This document shows positions 19,667-31,921 of a stretch of 64,000 nucleotides of DNA, piece after piece; positions within the stretch are counted from its first letter, which is position 1; every line of letters starts with the position of its first letter. This DNA comes from Desulfobacterales bacterium (GTDB lineage Bacteria; Desulfobacterota; Desulfobacteria; Desulfobacterales; JAFDDL01), in NCBI GenBank assembly GCA_034003325.1, contig JAVEYW010000001.1, positions 219,838 through 283,837 of the forward strand, in the 5' to 3' direction. Under the pieces are notes generated by a model, which had not been told where the DNA came from, did not search any database, and was given only the letters and a program-made list of their open reading frames with translations. The position numbers and the translations under genes were made by a program.

Positions 19667-22600
19667 CTAAACCGTCTCAACATCAATTGATCCGTAGGCA
19701 GGCAACCCAGTCCCGGCTGGTATCAATCGGCCCATAATTACGTTTTCCTTCAGCCCACGCAGATAATCCACGGCCCCGGCGATGCTCGCATCCGTAAGCA
19801 CTTTGGTCGTTTCCTGAAACGACGCCGCTGAAATGAAGCTATCCGTACTCAAAGAAGCCTTGGTAATACCAAGAATCAAAGACTCGGCCATCGCGGGTTT
19901 ATCACCATTATCTATAACCAATTGATTCGCCTCTTCAAACCTTGTACGGTCCACTTGTTCCTCAAGAATAAAATCCGTATCCCCCACGTCGGTAATTTTT
20001 ACCCGTCGCATCATCTGCCGAACAATCACCTCGATGTGTTTGTCGTTAATGCGAACCCCCTGAAGACGGTAGACTTCCTGCACTTCGTTCACAAGGTACC
20101 TCGCCAGGGCCACTTCCCCCTTGATATTTAAAATATCCTGAGGATTGGCCGAACCGCCGATGATCGCTTCACCCGCGCGAACATAGTCCCCTTCATACAC
20201 ATTAATATGCTTGCCGCGGGGTACGAGGTACTCTTTTTTTTCTCCGACACCCACCGGGGTAACCGTTACTTTCTGTTTCCCCTTCTTGGTACCCTTGGAA
20301 ATGGAAACATAGCCATCAATCTCGCTGAGGATTGAAGCCTCTTTGGGCTTTCTAACTTCAAAAAGCTCCGCCACTCGCGGAAGACCACCGGTAATATCCT
20401 TGGTTTTGGTGGTGGCACGCGGCAGCTTCGCGATAATATCCCCAGCCTTCACCGTATCACCTTCCTCCACCAGCAAAATAGCATCCGTGGGCAGAATATA
20501 GCGCGCCAGCCCGGAACCGCCGGTCAGTTTTGCCGTTTTCCCGGCCGCATCTTTAATGGAAATACGTGGCCGGACATCTCCTATTTTAGATTCGATAATG
20601 GTCCGGCTCGATTTTCCGGTAACCGGATCCACTTTTTCCTGCATCGTTTTTTGGGGGACGATATCCCCAAATTTTACGGTTCCCGGCACTTCCGTGATGA
20701 TGGGGGTGGTAAACGGGTCCCAAGTGGCCAGAATATCCCCGGGTTTTACCTCCTGGCCGTCTTGAACCACCAAATGCGCTCCGTAGATGATCGGAAGACG
20801 CTCTCTTTCCCGGCCAGTACTACCGACAATCGAAAACTCCCCGCCCCTACGGTTCATAACAATGGTCTGATTTTCAGCGTTTCGAACCACTTTGAGGTTC
20901 TCATCCAACTTGATCGTGCCGTCCACCCGAGCGCGCGTATCGGCCTGTTCGACCCGCCGGCTGGCCGTACCACCAATGTGAAAGGTCCGCATGGTCAACT
21001 GAGTGCCGGGCTCGCCAATGGATTGTGCCGCCAAAATACCAACCGCCTGACCGATCTCGACCCGTTGGCCATGCGCCAGATCCCGACCGTAGCACTTGGC
21101 ACAAACGCCAAAGCGCGTTCGGCAAGTCAATACCGAACGGATCTTCACAATTGAAATACCGGCAGATTCAATCTTTTCCGCCGCAGCCTCGTCAATTTCC
21201 TGTCCGCTAGGCACCAGAACTTCATCGGTAAACGGATCAAGTATATCCTCCAAGGCCGTCCGGCCAAGGACTCTCTCGCCGATTTCCTGAATGACTTCAC
21301 CACCCTCCATCAGGGGTTCAACTTCAACACCCATCATGGTGCCACAATCGACCTCCATCACGGTGCAATCCTGCGCAACATCGGCCAAACGCCGGGTCAG
21401 ATACCCGGAGTTGGCGGTTTTAAGCGCCGTATCGGCAAGGCCTTTTCGCGCGCCATGTGTCGAAATAAAATATTGAAGCACGGATAATCCTTCTCGGAAA
21501 TTAGCCGTAATCGGTGTCTCAATAATTTCACCCGACGGCTTGGCCATCAACCCCCGCATGCCCGCCAGCTGTCGCATTTGGTCCTTGCTGCCGCGGGCGC
21601 CGGAATCAGCCATCATAAAAATCGGGTTGAATGCTTCGCGAATCACCGGATTTCCGGCCCGGTCGACTTTCATTTGCCCGTCTTCATCAAGCTCGGGCGA
21701 AGCCTTCATGGCGTCCATCATTTCATTGGCAATATCATCTGTGGCCTTGGCCCAGATGTCGACGACCTTATTATATTTTTCGCCCTGGGTAATAAGGCCT
21801 TCCGTGTATTGACGCCCGATTTCGGTGACCTGCTCCTCGGCTTTCTTGAGAATCCCCCATTTGGACTTGGGAATGATCATCGCGTCTATCGATATGGAAA
21901 GCCCGCCGATAGTCGAATACCGATATCCGATATCTTTTAGCCGGTCCGAAAGAATGACCGTGGCCTTGGGTCCCAGATGCCGATACACATAATCAATCAA
22001 TTCCCGAAGCGACTTTTTGTTCTGGACCATGTTGATCTTTTCAAACGGTACTTCCTTTTGCTTCTCGACGACTTCAAACAGATGATACCTGCCTTGCTCT
22101 ACGATAATATCGCTGAACTGACCGACATCAAGATTAAACAAGGCACTCGCCACCTTCTCGCCCGCATTGAACACCCGTTTAAACTCATCGGCCCGCACCC
22201 GACCCAGCATGCCGTTATTTTCCTTGTCCAAACTCTGGGAATAGGTATCAACCAGCTCTTCAAACGCCATCCCGGTTCGCAGTTTCTTTTTGACTTCTTC
22301 AGCGGTAGCATGATCGGATACCATGATATGCCGTAATACCAGCACCGAATCATCGGGCATGATATCACCGAGCAGAATACGCCCGACCGTGGTATGAACC
22401 CGTTTACCTTCTATACGAACGATTATTTCCGCATGCAGATCGATGACACCGGCGTCATAGGCGCAACGCACTTCTTCCGGCCCGGAAAACAACCGACCTT
22501 CACCCTTGGCCCCCTTGAATATCTTGGTCATATAGTAGATACCCAAAACGATATCCTGACTCGGCACAATAATCGGCGATCCGTTTGCAGGCGACAAAAT

Positions 22601-24070
22601 ATTGTTGCTCGAAAGCATCAGCACCCGCGCCTCGATCTGTGCCTCCACGGAAAGCGGAATATGCACGGCCATCTGATCCCCGTCAAAATCCGCATTGAAC
22701 GCCGTACAAACCAAAGGATGAAGCTGAATGGCCTTTCCTTCAATCAGGGTCGGCTCAAACGCCTGAACGCCCAACCGATGCAGTGTCGGAGCGCGGTTGA
22801 GCATCACGGGATACTCCTTAACCACCTCGTCCAGTGTGTCCCAGACTTCAGGCACTTCTCTTTCCACCATCTTTTTGGCGCTTTTAATCGTTGATACCAG
22901 CCCTTTTCGTTCCAATCGATAATAAACAAACGGCTTAAAGAGCTCCAGAGCCATTTTTTTGGGCAACCCGCATTGGTGAAGCCGCAAGTTCGGTCCAACC
23001 GTAATGACGGTTCTTCCAGAATAATCGACGCGCTTCCCCAGCAAATTCTGGCGAAACCGTCCTTGCTTCCCCTTTAATGTGTCACTTAGAGATTTAAGCG
23101 GGCGTTTGTTGGTGCCGGTGACAACCCGGCCGTGCCGGCCGTTATCGAACAGGACGTCCACGGCCTCCTGAAGCATCCGTTTTTCATTTCGAACAATAAT
23201 GTCAGGGGCTTTTAGATCAATAAGCCGTCTAAGCCGGTTGTTCCGATTGATTACTCGGCGGTATAAATCATTTAAATCCGAAGTGGCAAACCGTCCCCCC
23301 TCCAGCGGCACCAACGGTCTCAAATCGGGTGGCAACACCGGAATCACATCCATGATCATCCAGACCGGGTTGATGCCGCTTCTTCGAAACGCATCCACTA
23401 TTTTCAGCCGTTTAGCCAGTTTTTGACGTTTGGTTGTGGAACCGGTGGAGCGAATTTCAGATTTTAACTGCTTGTAAATTTCCTCCAGGTTCAGCTCTTC
23501 AAGCAGCTTATATACCGCCTCGGCCCCGATGCCGGCCTCAAATTTTGCGCCGAAGGTTTCAATGGCTTCACGGTATTTATCATCGGAAAGAAGCTGCCCT
23601 TTGGTCAGCGTGGTTTCCTTGGGGTCAATCACAATATAGGAGTCAAAATAAAGCACCTTCTCCATATTCTTCAGCGTCAAATCGAGTAAATTTCCAATCT
23701 TGCTGGGAAGACTCTTTAAAAACCATATATGGGATACCGGCGTGGCCAGCTCAATATGCCCCATGCGCTCCCGGCGAACCTTAGACTGAATCACCTCCAC
23801 GCCACATTTCTCACAGATCACACCGCGGTGCTTCATCCGTTTGTATTTGCCGCAATTACATTCATAATCCTTGGTCGGACCAAATATTTTCGCGCAGAAC
23901 AGCCCATCCCGCTCGGGCTTGAAGGTGCGGTAGTTAATCGTTTCCGGTTTTTTTATTTCCCCATGAGACCATTCACGAATCTGGGCCGAAGAGGCCAGCG
24001 CAACCTTTACGCCGGTATATAGTCTTGGATCCGTCGGTTTCGCAAAAAAATCGTAAATTGTTTCCATCAT
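19667..24070 (-). CDS. rpoC: RNA polymerase subunit beta-prime with an internal parvulin-like domain
   Basis: 1,467 residues. The N-terminal zinc site ([19 protein letters not shown], residues 71-89), the catalytic NADFDGDQM (459-467), the trigger region ([13 protein letters not shown]) and the second zinc site ([15 protein letters not shown]) are normal. Between [15 protein letters not shown] and [17 protein letters not shown], where E. coli beta-prime is continuous, about 95 extra residues (about 575-671) align well with parvulin-type peptidyl-prolyl isomerases: [58 protein letters not shown]. The frame is uninterrupted, so the domain is part of the enzyme. Located after rpoB. Confidence 0.98.
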   Translation of the reverse strand: MMETIYDFFAKPTDPRLYTGVKVALASSAQIREWSHGEIKKPETINYRTFKPERDGLFCAKIFGPTKDYECNCGKYKRMKHRGVICEKCGVEVIQSKVRRERMGHIELATPVSHIWFLKSLPSKIGNLLDLTLKNMEKVLYFDSYIVIDPKETTLTKGQLLSDDKYREAIETFGAKFEAGIGAEAVYKLLEELNLEEIYKQLKSEIRSTGSTTKRQKLAKRLKIVDAFRRSGINPVWMIMDVIPVLPPDLRPLVPLEGGRFATSDLNDLYRRVINRNNRLRRLIDLKAPDIIVRNEKRMLQEAVDVLFDNGRHGRVVTGTNKRPLKSLSDTLKGKQGRFRQNLLGKRVDYSGRTVITVGPNLRLHQCGLPKKMALELFKPFVYYRLERKGLVSTIKSAKKMVEREVPEVWDTLDEVVKEYPVMLNRAPTLHRLGVQAFEPTLIEGKAIQLHPLVCTAFNADFDGDQMAVHIPLSVEAQIEARVLMLSSNNILSPANGSPIIVPSQDIVLGIYYMTKIFKGAKGEGRLFSGPEEVRCAYDAGVIDLHAEIIVRIEGKRVHTTVGRILLGDIMPDDSVLVLRHIMVSDHATAEEVKKKLRTGMAFEELVDTYSQSLDKENNGMLGRVRADEFKRVFNAGEKVASALFNLDVGQFSDIIVEQGRYHLFEVVEKQKEVPFEKINMVQNKKSLRELIDYVYRHLGPKATVILSDRLKDIGYRYSTIGGLSISIDAMIIPKSKWGILKKAEEQVTEIGRQYTEGLITQGEKYNKVVDIWAKATDDIANEMMDAMKASPELDEDGQMKVDRAGNPVIREAFNPIFMMADSGARGSKDQMRQLAGMRGLMAKPSGEIIETPITANFREGLSVLQYFISTHGARKGLADTALKTANSGYLTRRLADVAQDCTVMEVDCGTMMGVEVEPLMEGGEVIQEIGERVLGRTALEDILDPFTDEVLVPSGQEIDEAAAEKIESAGISIVKIRSVLTCRTRFGVCAKCYGRDLAHGQRVEIGQAVGILAAQSIGEPGTQLTMRTFHIGGTASRRVEQADTRARVDGTIKLDENLKVVRNAENQTIVMNRRGGEFSIVGSTGRERERLPIIYGAHLVVQDGQEVKPGDILATWDPFTTPIITEVPGTVKFGDIVPQKTMQEKVDPVTGKSSRTIIESKIGDVRPRISIKDAAGKTAKLTGGSGLARYILPTDAILLVEEGDTVKAGDIIAKLPRATTKTKDITGGLPRVAELFEVRKPKEASILSEIDGYVSISKGTKKGKQKVTVTPVGVGEKKEYLVPRGKHINVYEGDYVRAGEAIIGGSANPQDILNIKGEVALARYLVNEVQEVYRLQGVRINDKHIEVIVRQMMRRVKITDVGDTDFILEEQVDRTRFEEANQLVIDNGDKPAMAESLILGITKASLSTDSFISAASFQETTKVLTDASIAGAVDYLRGLKENVIMGRLIPAGTGLPAYGSIDVETV
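22058..22348 (-). other. Parvulin-like PPIase domain inserted in RpoC
   Basis: Nucleotides coding residues 575-671 of beta-prime. Against Bacillus PrsA (HILVADKKTAEEVEKKLKKG..F..LA..YS) the insert gives [25 protein letters not shown]. The two conserved histidines are kept (His581 and His663). The Cys/Asp position of active parvulins is not, and the GGDLG turn reads NGMLG. Fold assignment is strong; catalytic activity is doubtful. Confidence 0.85.
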
Positions 24071-24158
24071 CTCTTCCTATTTCAGGGTTAACGGGTTTGG
24101 GGCGGCTTGATTTGGCAACAGGTTCTCGTTAAACGGCACAGGTGCCATCTTTGCCGGA

Positions 24159-27100
24159 TTAAGACTCTCCCTGTAATAGAGACACATCCAGGCCCAAACT
24201 CTGCAATTCCTTTGTAAGAACACGGAAAGACTCGGGAAGGCCCGGCTCCAGTGAGTTTTGACCTTTCACGATCTTTTCATACATCCGGGTTCTGCCGGCC
24301 ATGTCATCCGATTTGACCGTCAGAAATTCTTGCAGCGCATTGGCAGCGCCATATGCCTCCATGGCCCATACTTCCATTTCCCCTAATCGCTGACCACCGA
24401 ATTGCGCCTTGCCGCCGAGCGGTTGCTGGGTCACCAAGGAGTACGGTCCGATGGATCGGGCATGAATCTTGTCGTCCACTAAATGGTGGAGCTTTAGCAT
24501 ATACATGGTACCGACGGTGATCTTCTCATTAAACGCCTCGCCGGTTCGGCCATCATAAAGCGTCGCTTGGCCAGTCCTGCTCAAGTTGGCTTCTGAAAGC
24601 AGCGCCTTAACCTCCTCCTCCTTGGCACCGTCAAAAACCGGCGTCGCCATGTGAACCCCATTGACATATTTGACGGCTAGATCGCAGAGCATGTCATCAT
24701 CCAATCCCTGAATCTGCTCCTTTTCGGCCGGGGCATCGAATATGCGCAACATTTTTTCCCTTAAGGCCTCTTTCTGTTTTTCCTCCAGCAGGACATTGAT
24801 CTGGTCACCAAGCCCCTTTGCAACCCTTCCCAGATGAATCTCGAGAATCTGCCCCACGTTCATACGAGAAGGAACGCCCAACGGGTTTAAAACCATGTCG
24901 ACGGGTTTGCCGTCTTCAAAATAGGGCATGTCCTCAACCGGCAATATCCGCGAGACAACACCTTTGTTCCCATGCCGACCCGCCATTTTATCGCCTACGG
25001 ATAGTTTTCGCTTCATGGCCACATACACCTTGACCATCTTGATAACACCCGGAGGCAAATCATCACCTCTCTCAAAACGGCTGATCTGTTTTTCAAACGC
25101 ATCCCTAAAATAATCACACTGGCGGCGATACGCCGCGAGAATATCATTTACCTTCTGAGTTACCTCACTATCGGTCAAAATAAGCCCTTCGATTTGGGCC
25201 AAAGAGACATCAGCCAACATGGCGGGGTCAATTTTATCCCCTTTTGATATAATGGTTTTCTTTCCTTTGCGAATGGCCGACATCGCTTCATGGCCGGAAA
25301 GAAGCTTCGCCAGGCGATCCCGAAATGCTTCCGTGGTAACGGCTATTTTATCGTCCCGATCTTTTTCCATTCGGGCGATCTCTTCTGCTTCAATTGTTTT
25401 GGATCGCTCGTCCTTGTCCACACCGCGGCGCGCAAAGACCTTGGCATCAATCACAATGCCTTCCACCCCCGGCGGAACACGAAGCGAGGTATCTTTCACC
25501 TCCCCAGCCTTCTCTCCGAAAATGGCGCGCAAAAGCTTTTCCTCGGGGGATAACTGGGTTTCACCCTTGGGTGTTACTTTTCCCACCAGAATATCTCCCT
25601 GGCCGACTTCCGCACCCAAGCGAATAATTCCGCTCTCGTCAAGGTTTTTAAGGGCTTCTTCCCCCACATTGGGAATGTCTTGAGTAATCTCTTCCTTTCC
25701 AAGTTTTGTGTCCCTGGCCACCATTTCGAATTCTTCGATATGAACGGAGGTATAGACACCGTCCCGAACCAACCGTTCACTGACCAGAATGGAGTCTTCA
25801 AAATTATAGCCTCCCCACGGCATAAAAGCGACAATGACGTTTTTACCAAGGGCCAATTCGCCTTGTTCCGTTGCCGGGCCATCACTGATCACTTCCCCCG
25901 CCTTAACTCTTTGACCTCTCTTAACAATGGGTCGATGGTTAAAGCAGGTGTTTTGGTTGGACCGGACAAACTTCTGCAGGTTATGAATCTCCACCACGGA
26001 CTGGCCGTCATCCGGCTTGGCATCAAGGCGAAGCACAATCCGGGAGGCCTCCACAGCCTCTACCGTTGCATCGTGATCCGCAACAACCGTAACCCCGGAA
26101 TCCTTTGCCACAACCCCTTCGATACCGGTACCCACCAAGGGGGCTTCACTGGTCATCAGCGGCACGGCCTGGCGTTGCATATTGGAACCCATCAGCGCAC
26201 GGTTGGCGTCATCATTTTCCAGAAAAGGAATCAGGGAAGCGGAAACACTCACCAATTGGTTCGGTGAGACGTCCATCAATTCGATAAGCTCCCGCTCCAC
26301 CATCATAAACTCGCCCGCCACCCTGGAGGTCACCAACGCGTTCACGTATCTGTTGCTTTCATCCACCGGCGCATTGGCTTGCGCGATGGGATGCTCTTTT
26401 TCTTCAAATGCGCTTAAAAATTTTACTTCCCCGGTGACAGCAGCGTCTTTAACCACACGATAGGGTGTTTCGATAAATCCGTAATCATTTACCCGCGCAT
26501 AGGTGCTCAAGGAAACAATAAGGCCGATATTCGGACCTTCCGGCGTTTCGATGGGACATATTCTGCCGTAATGGGACGGATGCACATCCCGAACCTCAAA
26601 CCCGGCCCGCTCTCGAGTAAGCCCACCCGGCCCCAATGCGCTCAACCGGCGTTTGTGGGTCGTCTCGGAAAGCGGATTGGTTTGATCCATAAACTGGCTG
26701 AGCTGGCTCGTTCCGAAAAATTCTTTAACGACCGCAGACACCGGTTTGGGGTTTATCAAATCGTGGGGCATGAGCGCATCGACTTCTTGTAAACTCATCC
26801 GCTCTTTAATTGCCCGCTCCATTCTTACAAGCCCGATTCGATAATGGTTCTCAAGCAGTTCGCCGACGGCACGCACCCGGCGGTTACCCAGATGATCGAT
26901 ATCATCCACCATCCCTTGCGTATCCCGAAGCTCCACGAGAGTTTTGGCGGTAAGAAGAATATCTTCCTTTCTCAGGGTGGTAACGTGAATAGGGGTGTTC
27001 AAGCCCAACCGCAAATTAATTTTAAGTCGGCCGACGCCGGATAAATCATAATAGGCGGATTTAAAAAACAGGTGATCTACAAATTCCTGGGCCACTTCCG

Positions 27101-28256
27101 GTGTAGCGGGATTCCCCGGACGAAGCCGTCTGTAAATTTCTATGAGCGCATCTTCCTTGCTCTCGACCTTATCCATCAGCAGGGTTTTTCGAATGGAATC
27201 GCCGATGCCTACCCCGTCGTTGTATAAGACTTCAAATTCCGTGATGCCAATCTCATCGAATTTTTTCAGAACGCTCTCATCCAATGGATCGTTGGGCCGT
27301 TGAAGCACCTCGCCGGTTTCAGGATGAAGAATGACCGAGCAAAACGCCTTTCCCATCAATTCTTCAACATCAATGGGGAGCAGCTCAACTCCGGATGTTT
27401 TTAATTGTCGAATGGCCCTGCGGGTAAAATGTCTCCCTTTTTTAACCAGCACCTCGCCGGTTTCCGGCAGGACAATGTCCATACTGGCCCGCTGCCCTTT
27501 TAAGAAATCCTCATTGTAGGCCTTAAAGATTTCCTTTCCTATAATAACAATTTTTTCTTTCTGGTAAAAATAGGACAGCAAATCTTCGGTTGAATAACCA
27601 AACGCCTTGAACAACAACGTCACGGGAAATTTTCTGCGCCGATCGATCCGAATGTACACGATGTCTTTCGGATCGATTTCCATGTCGATCCATGACCCGC
27701 GAACCGGTATGATTCTGGAAGTATATATGATTTTTCCACTGGAATGGGTTTTGCCCTTGTCGTGGTCAAAAAAAACGCCCGAAGACCGGTGCAACTGGCT
27801 GACGACAACGCGCTCTGTTCCGTTGATGATAAAAGTTCCTTTTCGGGTCATCAGGGGAATCGTGCCAAAATAAATTTCCTGTTCCTTAATATCCCGAATA
27901 TTGGAAACGCCGGTTTCCTTATCAACATCGTAAACAACCAGCCGAACCGTAATTCGTACGGGCAACTCATAGGTCATGCCGCGGTTGATACATTCCTCAA
28001 CCCCATGCTTTACTTCGCCAAACCGGTAGGAAACAAACTCCAGGGAGGCGCTTCCTGTAAAATCTTTTATGGGGAAAACAGACTTAAATACGGCCTGAAG
28101 ACCGATATCTTGACGCTTTTCAGGCGGAATGTTGATTTGCAGAAATCGAGCGTAGGAATCTCGTTGCATTCCGATCAGGTCTGGAATCTCAACTATTTTC
28201 CGAATTTTTCCGAAACTTTTTCTGATTCTCTTATTTGCCGAAGGCCTTACCGACAT
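24159..28256 (-). CDS. rpoB: DNA-directed RNA polymerase subunit beta
   Basis: 1,365 residues. The rifampicin-binding region ([33 protein letters not shown] is split by conserved positions: [29 protein letters not shown]) looks sensitive-type. [10 protein letters not shown] and the C-terminal [18 protein letters not shown] clamp region are present. It is slightly longer than E. coli (1,342). Transcribed before rpoC with an 88-nt gap. Confidence 0.99.
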   Translation of the reverse strand: MSVRPSANKRIRKSFGKIRKIVEIPDLIGMQRDSYARFLQINIPPEKRQDIGLQAVFKSVFPIKDFTGSASLEFVSYRFGEVKHGVEECINRGMTYELPVRITVRLVVYDVDKETGVSNIRDIKEQEIYFGTIPLMTRKGTFIINGTERVVVSQLHRSSGVFFDHDKGKTHSSGKIIYTSRIIPVRGSWIDMEIDPKDIVYIRIDRRRKFPVTLLFKAFGYSTEDLLSYFYQKEKIVIIGKEIFKAYNEDFLKGQRASMDIVLPETGEVLVKKGRHFTRRAIRQLKTSGVELLPIDVEELMGKAFCSVILHPETGEVLQRPNDPLDESVLKKFDEIGITEFEVLYNDGVGIGDSIRKTLLMDKVESKEDALIEIYRRLRPGNPATPEVAQEFVDHLFFKSAYYDLSGVGRLKINLRLGLNTPIHVTTLRKEDILLTAKTLVELRDTQGMVDDIDHLGNRRVRAVGELLENHYRIGLVRMERAIKERMSLQEVDALMPHDLINPKPVSAVVKEFFGTSQLSQFMDQTNPLSETTHKRRLSALGPGGLTRERAGFEVRDVHPSHYGRICPIETPEGPNIGLIVSLSTYARVNDYGFIETPYRVVKDAAVTGEVKFLSAFEEKEHPIAQANAPVDESNRYVNALVTSRVAGEFMMVERELIELMDVSPNQLVSVSASLIPFLENDDANRALMGSNMQRQAVPLMTSEAPLVGTGIEGVVAKDSGVTVVADHDATVEAVEASRIVLRLDAKPDDGQSVVEIHNLQKFVRSNQNTCFNHRPIVKRGQRVKAGEVISDGPATEQGELALGKNVIVAFMPWGGYNFEDSILVSERLVRDGVYTSVHIEEFEMVARDTKLGKEEITQDIPNVGEEALKNLDESGIIRLGAEVGQGDILVGKVTPKGETQLSPEEKLLRAIFGEKAGEVKDTSLRVPPGVEGIVIDAKVFARRGVDKDERSKTIEAEEIARMEKDRDDKIAVTTEAFRDRLAKLLSGHEAMSAIRKGKKTIISKGDKIDPAMLADVSLAQIEGLILTDSEVTQKVNDILAAYRRQCDYFRDAFEKQISRFERGDDLPPGVIKMVKVYVAMKRKLSVGDKMAGRHGNKGVVSRILPVEDMPYFEDGKPVDMVLNPLGVPSRMNVGQILEIHLGRVAKGLGDQINVLLEEKQKEALREKMLRIFDAPAEKEQIQGLDDDMLCDLAVKYVNGVHMATPVFDGAKEEEVKALLSEANLSRTGQATLYDGRTGEAFNEKITVGTMYMLKLHHLVDDKIHARSIGPYSLVTQQPLGGKAQFGGQRLGEMEVWAMEAYGAANALQEFLTVKSDDMAGRTRMYEKIVKGQNSLEPGLPESFRVLTKELQSLGLDVSLLQGES

Positions 28257-28289
28257 GGCATCTCCATATTGGGGTCGGAAAAGCGTGAA

Positions 28290-28325
28290 AATGGGATAAC
28301 CGGATATGTTTCCTTTTATCCCATT
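28290..28325 (-). other. Hairpin in the rplL-rpoB spacer
   Basis: AATGGGATAA and TTATCCCATT form a 10-bp perfect stem with a 16-nt loop, about 35 nt before the rpoB start. In E. coli this spacer carries an attenuator and an RNase III site; this may be its counterpart. No long U run, so full termination is unlikely. Confidence 0.45.
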
Positions 28326-28460
28326 TAAACGCCTCCAATTTATTTCAAGCAGACGGGCGACAGCCGCGCCCTGAATCCTCCCCGGTACAGCCGCCTGCCC
28401 TATCGTTTCCCGTTTGTCTTGAGTCGTTCGGGTTCGCTGTGTACCGAAAATGCCGGCGAT

Positions 28461-28841
28461 TTATTTCATATCCACCTGTGCGCCGGCACTTTCAAGCTGC
28501 TCTTTTATCTTTTGCGCCTCATCCTTGGGAATACCTTCTTTTACCGGCTTCGGCGCGCCGTCCACCAAATCCTTGGCATCTTTTAAACCAAGCCCCGTAA
28601 TAGCGCGAACCTCTTTAATGACATTAATTTTCTTGTCTCCGGCAGCTACCAGAATCACGTCAAATTCGGTCTTCTCTTCAACGACTGCAGCCGCTTCGGC
28701 AGGGCCGGCCGCCATCATCGCCACAGGCGCCGCCGCGGAAACACCAAATTTTTCTTCCATTTCCTTGACCAGTTGAGATAATTCAAGCACAGTCATGTTC
28801 GCTATAAATTCTACCACATCCTCTTTGGTAATGCTCGCCAT
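28461..28841 (-). CDS. rplL: 50S ribosomal protein L7/L12
   Basis: 126 residues: N-terminal dimerisation helices, an Ala-rich hinge ([20 protein letters not shown]) and the globular domain [19 protein letters not shown]. It forms the stalk that recruits translation GTPases. Confidence 0.98.
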   Translation of the reverse strand: MASITKEDVVEFIANMTVLELSQLVKEMEEKFGVSAAAPVAMMAAGPAEAAAVVEEKTEFDVILVAAGDKKINVIKEVRAITGLGLKDAKDLVDGAPKPVKEGIPKDEAQKIKEQLESAGAQVDMK

Positions 28842-28928
28842 GTTTATCTTCCTCCATTTTTACACAAAACGGCGCTTTTGATTCGCCGTTATCAAACAAT
28901 AAATTAGGTTAGGGTGAGATCGTCCTTT

Positions 28929-29450
28929 TCAGGCCGCCTCTTTTTTTTCCTTAATAGCTTGAAGTGCATTCAGGAACTGCACGGGTACGCCGGCAAGGAC
29001 CCTGACAAAGGACGTCGGTACGGCATTCATCACCGAAAGCACCTGCGCCAGCAGCACTTCTCGCGACGGCAGCGCGGATAATGCCTTAATATCGTCCAGG
29101 CTCAGTACTTTTCCATCAATAACACCGATCCGAATCTCTAGCTTGTTATTCGTTTTCATAAATTCGGTCAGCACCTTGGCCGGCGCAACCGGATCGCTAA
29201 AGCTGAGCGCAACAGCATTTGGCCCTTTGAATTCATCTGCGATGGCTTCCACACTTGTATCTTTGGATGCCCTGGCAAGAAGTGTATTCTTGGCCACTCG
29301 ATACTCGATGCCTGCTTCACGGAGCTTTTTTCTAAGCTGACTGATATCGGCCACATTTAGCCCTTTGTAGTCAGTGACGATCACCACCTTGGCCTTTTCG
29401 AACTTTTCATGAAGCTCTTCGGTAATGGCTTTTTTTTGATCAATTTTCAC
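28929..29450 (-). CDS. rplJ: 50S ribosomal protein L10
   Basis: 173 residues beginning KIDQKKAITEELHEKF; the start codon is GTG with an AAGGAGG site 11 nt upstream. L10 anchors L7/L12 dimers and binds its own leader RNA, a candidate for which precedes the gene. Confidence 0.97.
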   Translation of the reverse strand: MKIDQKKAITEELHEKFEKAKVVIVTDYKGLNVADISQLRKKLREAGIEYRVAKNTLLARASKDTSVEAIADEFKGPNAVALSFSDPVAPAKVLTEFMKTNNKLEIRIGVIDGKVLSLDDIKALSALPSREVLLAQVLSVMNAVPTSFVRVLAGVPVQFLNALQAIKEKKEAA

Positions 29451-29479
29451 GTTATTATTACACCTCCTTTCCGTGTCTG

Positions 29480-29570
29480 TAAAAACCGGAGGTTGGACAT
29501 TTCACCCTACAAGTCTGTCTAGGTAGGCCGGCACAGCCGATTAGGCGTCCGCAAGGACACACCTACGGTC
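29480..29570 (-). promoter_or_regulatory. L10 leader (autoregulatory RNA), candidate
   Basis: On the minus strand the 328-nt rplA-rplJ gap holds CCGTAGGTG, then GGCCTACCTAGACAGA, paired segments typical of L10 leaders, with an internal GTCC-TTGC-GGAC hairpin. The L10/L12 complex binds such leaders to repress translation. An AT-rich promoter-like stretch lies just upstream (29,575-29,610). Nothing else is recognisable between 29,620 and 29,779. Confidence 0.6.
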
Positions 29571-29779
29571 TTTGACAACAAATTTAATATAGTTAAAATA
29601 ATTGATTTTAACCCATACCGGTTCATGCGATGAATGCTGATAACCGCATCAATACGCCGTATGGCCTAAAGCCGGCATTAACTATTCCTGGAAAAACAAG
29701 CGGATGTCGGAATACAACATCCTGCATCAATCAAGCGCGTTCGCTTCCGGAAACTCCGTGAAATTCCTGAAGCTGTTTT

Positions 29780-30484
29780 CTACTTCAGCAGCTCTTTCAC
29801 AAAAGCCGTATCGACCTTGAAGCCGGGACCCATCGTCGTTGAAATCGCGATGCTTTTCAAATAGGTTCCCTTACTTGAGGACGGCTTTAATTTCGAGATC
29901 GTTTCAATAAACGCGGTCACATTCTCAATAATTTTTTCCGGTCCGAAAGAAACCTTCCCCATCGGCGCATGAACGATTCCGGCTTTTTCCACCCGGAAAT
30001 CGATCTTTCCTGCCTTGAGCTCTTGGACGACTTTGCCGATATCAAACGTGACAGTACCCGTTTTGGCATTGGGCATCAGACCTCTTGGCCCGAGCAATCG
30101 TCCGATTTTACCGACCGTTCCCATCATGTCCGGCGTCGCCACGGCTTTATCAAAGCCGAACCAGCCATCCTTAATTTTTTCGACCAGATCATCGTTACCG
30201 ACAAAATCAGCGCCGGCTTCTTGCGCTTCGATTTCTTTTTCGCCCTTGGCAAAAACAAGCACCCTTATAACCTTGCCAAGCCCGTTCGGTAAAATAACCG
30301 TACCCCTCACCATTTGATCGGCGTGTCTCGGATCAACCCCAAGTTTAACGGCAACATCAACTGTTTCATCAAACTTGGCATATGATGACTCAATAGCCAT
30401 CCGAGCCCCTTCCAAAAAGTCGTAACGCTTCCGGGTATCGAATTTCTCAATGGACTTTATGTATTTTTTCCCCCGCTTCGGCAT
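29780..30484 (-). CDS. rplA: 50S ribosomal protein L1
   Basis: 234 residues, with the L1 signature [14 protein letters not shown] and [15 protein letters not shown] at the end. L1 forms the mobile stalk near the E site and represses the L11 operon in E. coli. It follows rplK by 27 nt. Confidence 0.98.
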   Translation of the reverse strand: MPKRGKKYIKSIEKFDTRKRYDFLEGARMAIESSYAKFDETVDVAVKLGVDPRHADQMVRGTVILPNGLGKVIRVLVFAKGEKEIEAQEAGADFVGNDDLVEKIKDGWFGFDKAVATPDMMGTVGKIGRLLGPRGLMPNAKTGTVTFDIGKVVQELKAGKIDFRVEKAGIVHAPMGKVSFGPEKIIENVTAFIETISKLKPSSSKGTYLKSIAISTTMGPGFKVDTAFVKELLK

Positions 30485-30511
30485 CGTTACCTACTCGCTC
30501 CTTTTTTTTTC

Positions 30512-30934
30512 TTAAACGACCTCAATCCCCATGCTCCGGGCCGTTCCCTCAATAATGAGACAGGCGGCTTCCAGGTCATTCGCATTCAGATCAACCATCT
30601 TCAGGCCGGCAATTTCTTCAACCTGTTTCCGGGTTACTTTCCCAACCTTATCCCTTTTCGGATCGGCCGCGCCCTTAGCAATCTTGGCCGCTTTTTTCAA
30701 TAACACGGCAGCCGGCGGAGTTTTTGTGATAAAGGTGAATGTCCTGTCTTGGTATACCGTTATCACAACAGGTATAATCATCCCCTCTTCACTTGCAGTG
30801 CGCGCGTTAAACGTTTTGCAAAAGTCCATAATATTCACCCCATGCTGACCCAGCGCGGGCCCAATGGGGGGGGACGGGTTTGCCTTACCAGCAGGCACCT
30901 GCAGTTTTATCAGTGCAATAACCTTTTTCGCCAT
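30512..30934 (-). CDS. rplK: 50S ribosomal protein L11
   Basis: 140 residues: [20 protein letters not shown] near the N terminus and the RNA-binding C-terminal domain. Forms the GTPase-associated centre with L10. Confidence 0.98.
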   Translation of the reverse strand: MAKKVIALIKLQVPAGKANPSPPIGPALGQHGVNIMDFCKTFNARTASEEGMIIPVVITVYQDRTFTFITKTPPAAVLLKKAAKIAKGAADPKRDKVGKVTRKQVEEIAGLKMVDLNANDLEAACLIIEGTARSMGIEVV

Positions 30935-31017
30935 TTTCCTATTATACTCCTGATGCTGAAATAAATTTGTAATCCGGCGCGATGTCGGATAACCGGAAAA
31001 TCATCTTCGCCTTGAAG

Positions 31018-31548
31018 TTACAATCGGGAGACCTGAACAAAATCCAGCTCAACAGGCGTTGCCCGGCCGAAAATGCTCACCAGTACTTTGATTTTCCCCT
31101 TTTCCTGATTGACTTCCTCTACCGTACCGTTAAAATTCGTGAACGGACCGTCGATGACACGGATATCGTCGCCAATCTCAAAAGAATATTTGGGCATCGG
31201 TTTCTTTTTGCCGGCCTCCATTCGATTCAGAATTTGTTCCGCTTCTTCATCTGTGATCGGTGTCGGCTTTTCCCTTCCGCCCAGAAACCCTGTTACCTTA
31301 GCGGTGTTGTTGACGATATGCCATGTGTCATCACTCAACTCCATTTGAACCAGTATATATCCGGGATAAAATTTTCTGGATGATGTTTTCCGTTTACCCT
31401 TTACCAGTTCCATTACTTGCTCGGTGGGCACCAGTACTTCTCCAAACTTATCGGCATGGTTCGATAACGCAATGCGCTCCTCGAGGGCCGCTTTTACCTT
31501 ATTTTCAAACCCCGAATATACATGGACAATATACCATTTGAGTCCCAC
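31018..31548 (-). CDS. nusG: Transcription termination/antitermination protein NusG
   Basis: 176 residues: NGN domain (MGLKWYIVHVYSGFENKV) and C-terminal KOW domain (VIDGPFTNFNGTVEEVNQE). It binds the beta-prime clamp helices of RNA polymerase and couples to Rho or S10. It follows secE by 19 nt. Confidence 0.98.
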   Translation of the reverse strand: MGLKWYIVHVYSGFENKVKAALEERIALSNHADKFGEVLVPTEQVMELVKGKRKTSSRKFYPGYILVQMELSDDTWHIVNNTAKVTGFLGGREKPTPITDEEAEQILNRMEAGKKKPMPKYSFEIGDDIRVIDGPFTNFNGTVEEVNQEKGKIKVLVSIFGRATPVELDFVQVSRL

Positions 31549-31567
31549 AAATTGCTCTCCTTAATAT

Positions 31568-31921
31568 TTATTGCAGCACAACCCGAACCAGGCTGGACAA
31601 TCCGATGTCCACCGCCCCCAAGAAAAAGGATAGGATCATGACGAGTACAATCACGACCACCGTTGAACCAATGGCCTGAGTTCGAGACGGCCACGCCACC
31701 TTTTTCAACTCAACTCGGACTTCCCGTAAAAACTGCATTGCCTTGTCAGTATAATTACGACCGGGAAAGTTTAACGGTGTTTTGACCGGCTTCTGAACAG
31801 CCAAAACTACCTTCCCTTTAGCTGAGGATTCATCCGCAACCGGGCTGGCGTCCACCGTTTCAGCACCATTTTCTTTTTTCTTTGGTCTGAATGCAGTCTT
31901 TTTCTTTAATAACCGTCCCAT
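31568..31921 (-). CDS. secE: Preprotein translocase subunit SecE
   Basis: 117 residues. About 55 N-terminal residues are polar and variable; the conserved amphipathic segment (FLREVRVELKKVAWPSRTQA) is followed by a single membrane helix (STVVVIVLVMILSFFLGAVD). This is the one-helix form of SecE. Confidence 0.95.
   Translation of the reverse strand: MGRLLKKKTAFRPKKKENGAETVDASPVADESSAKGKVVLAVQKPVKTPLNFPGRNYTDKAMQFLREVRVELKKVAWPSRTQAIGSTVVVIVLVMILSFFLGAVDIGLSSLVRVVLQ

Noticed and set aside
22058-22348. RpoC insert as an intein
   Set aside because: Too short, no Cys/Ser at the start or His-Asn at the end, and it resembles a parvulin domain.
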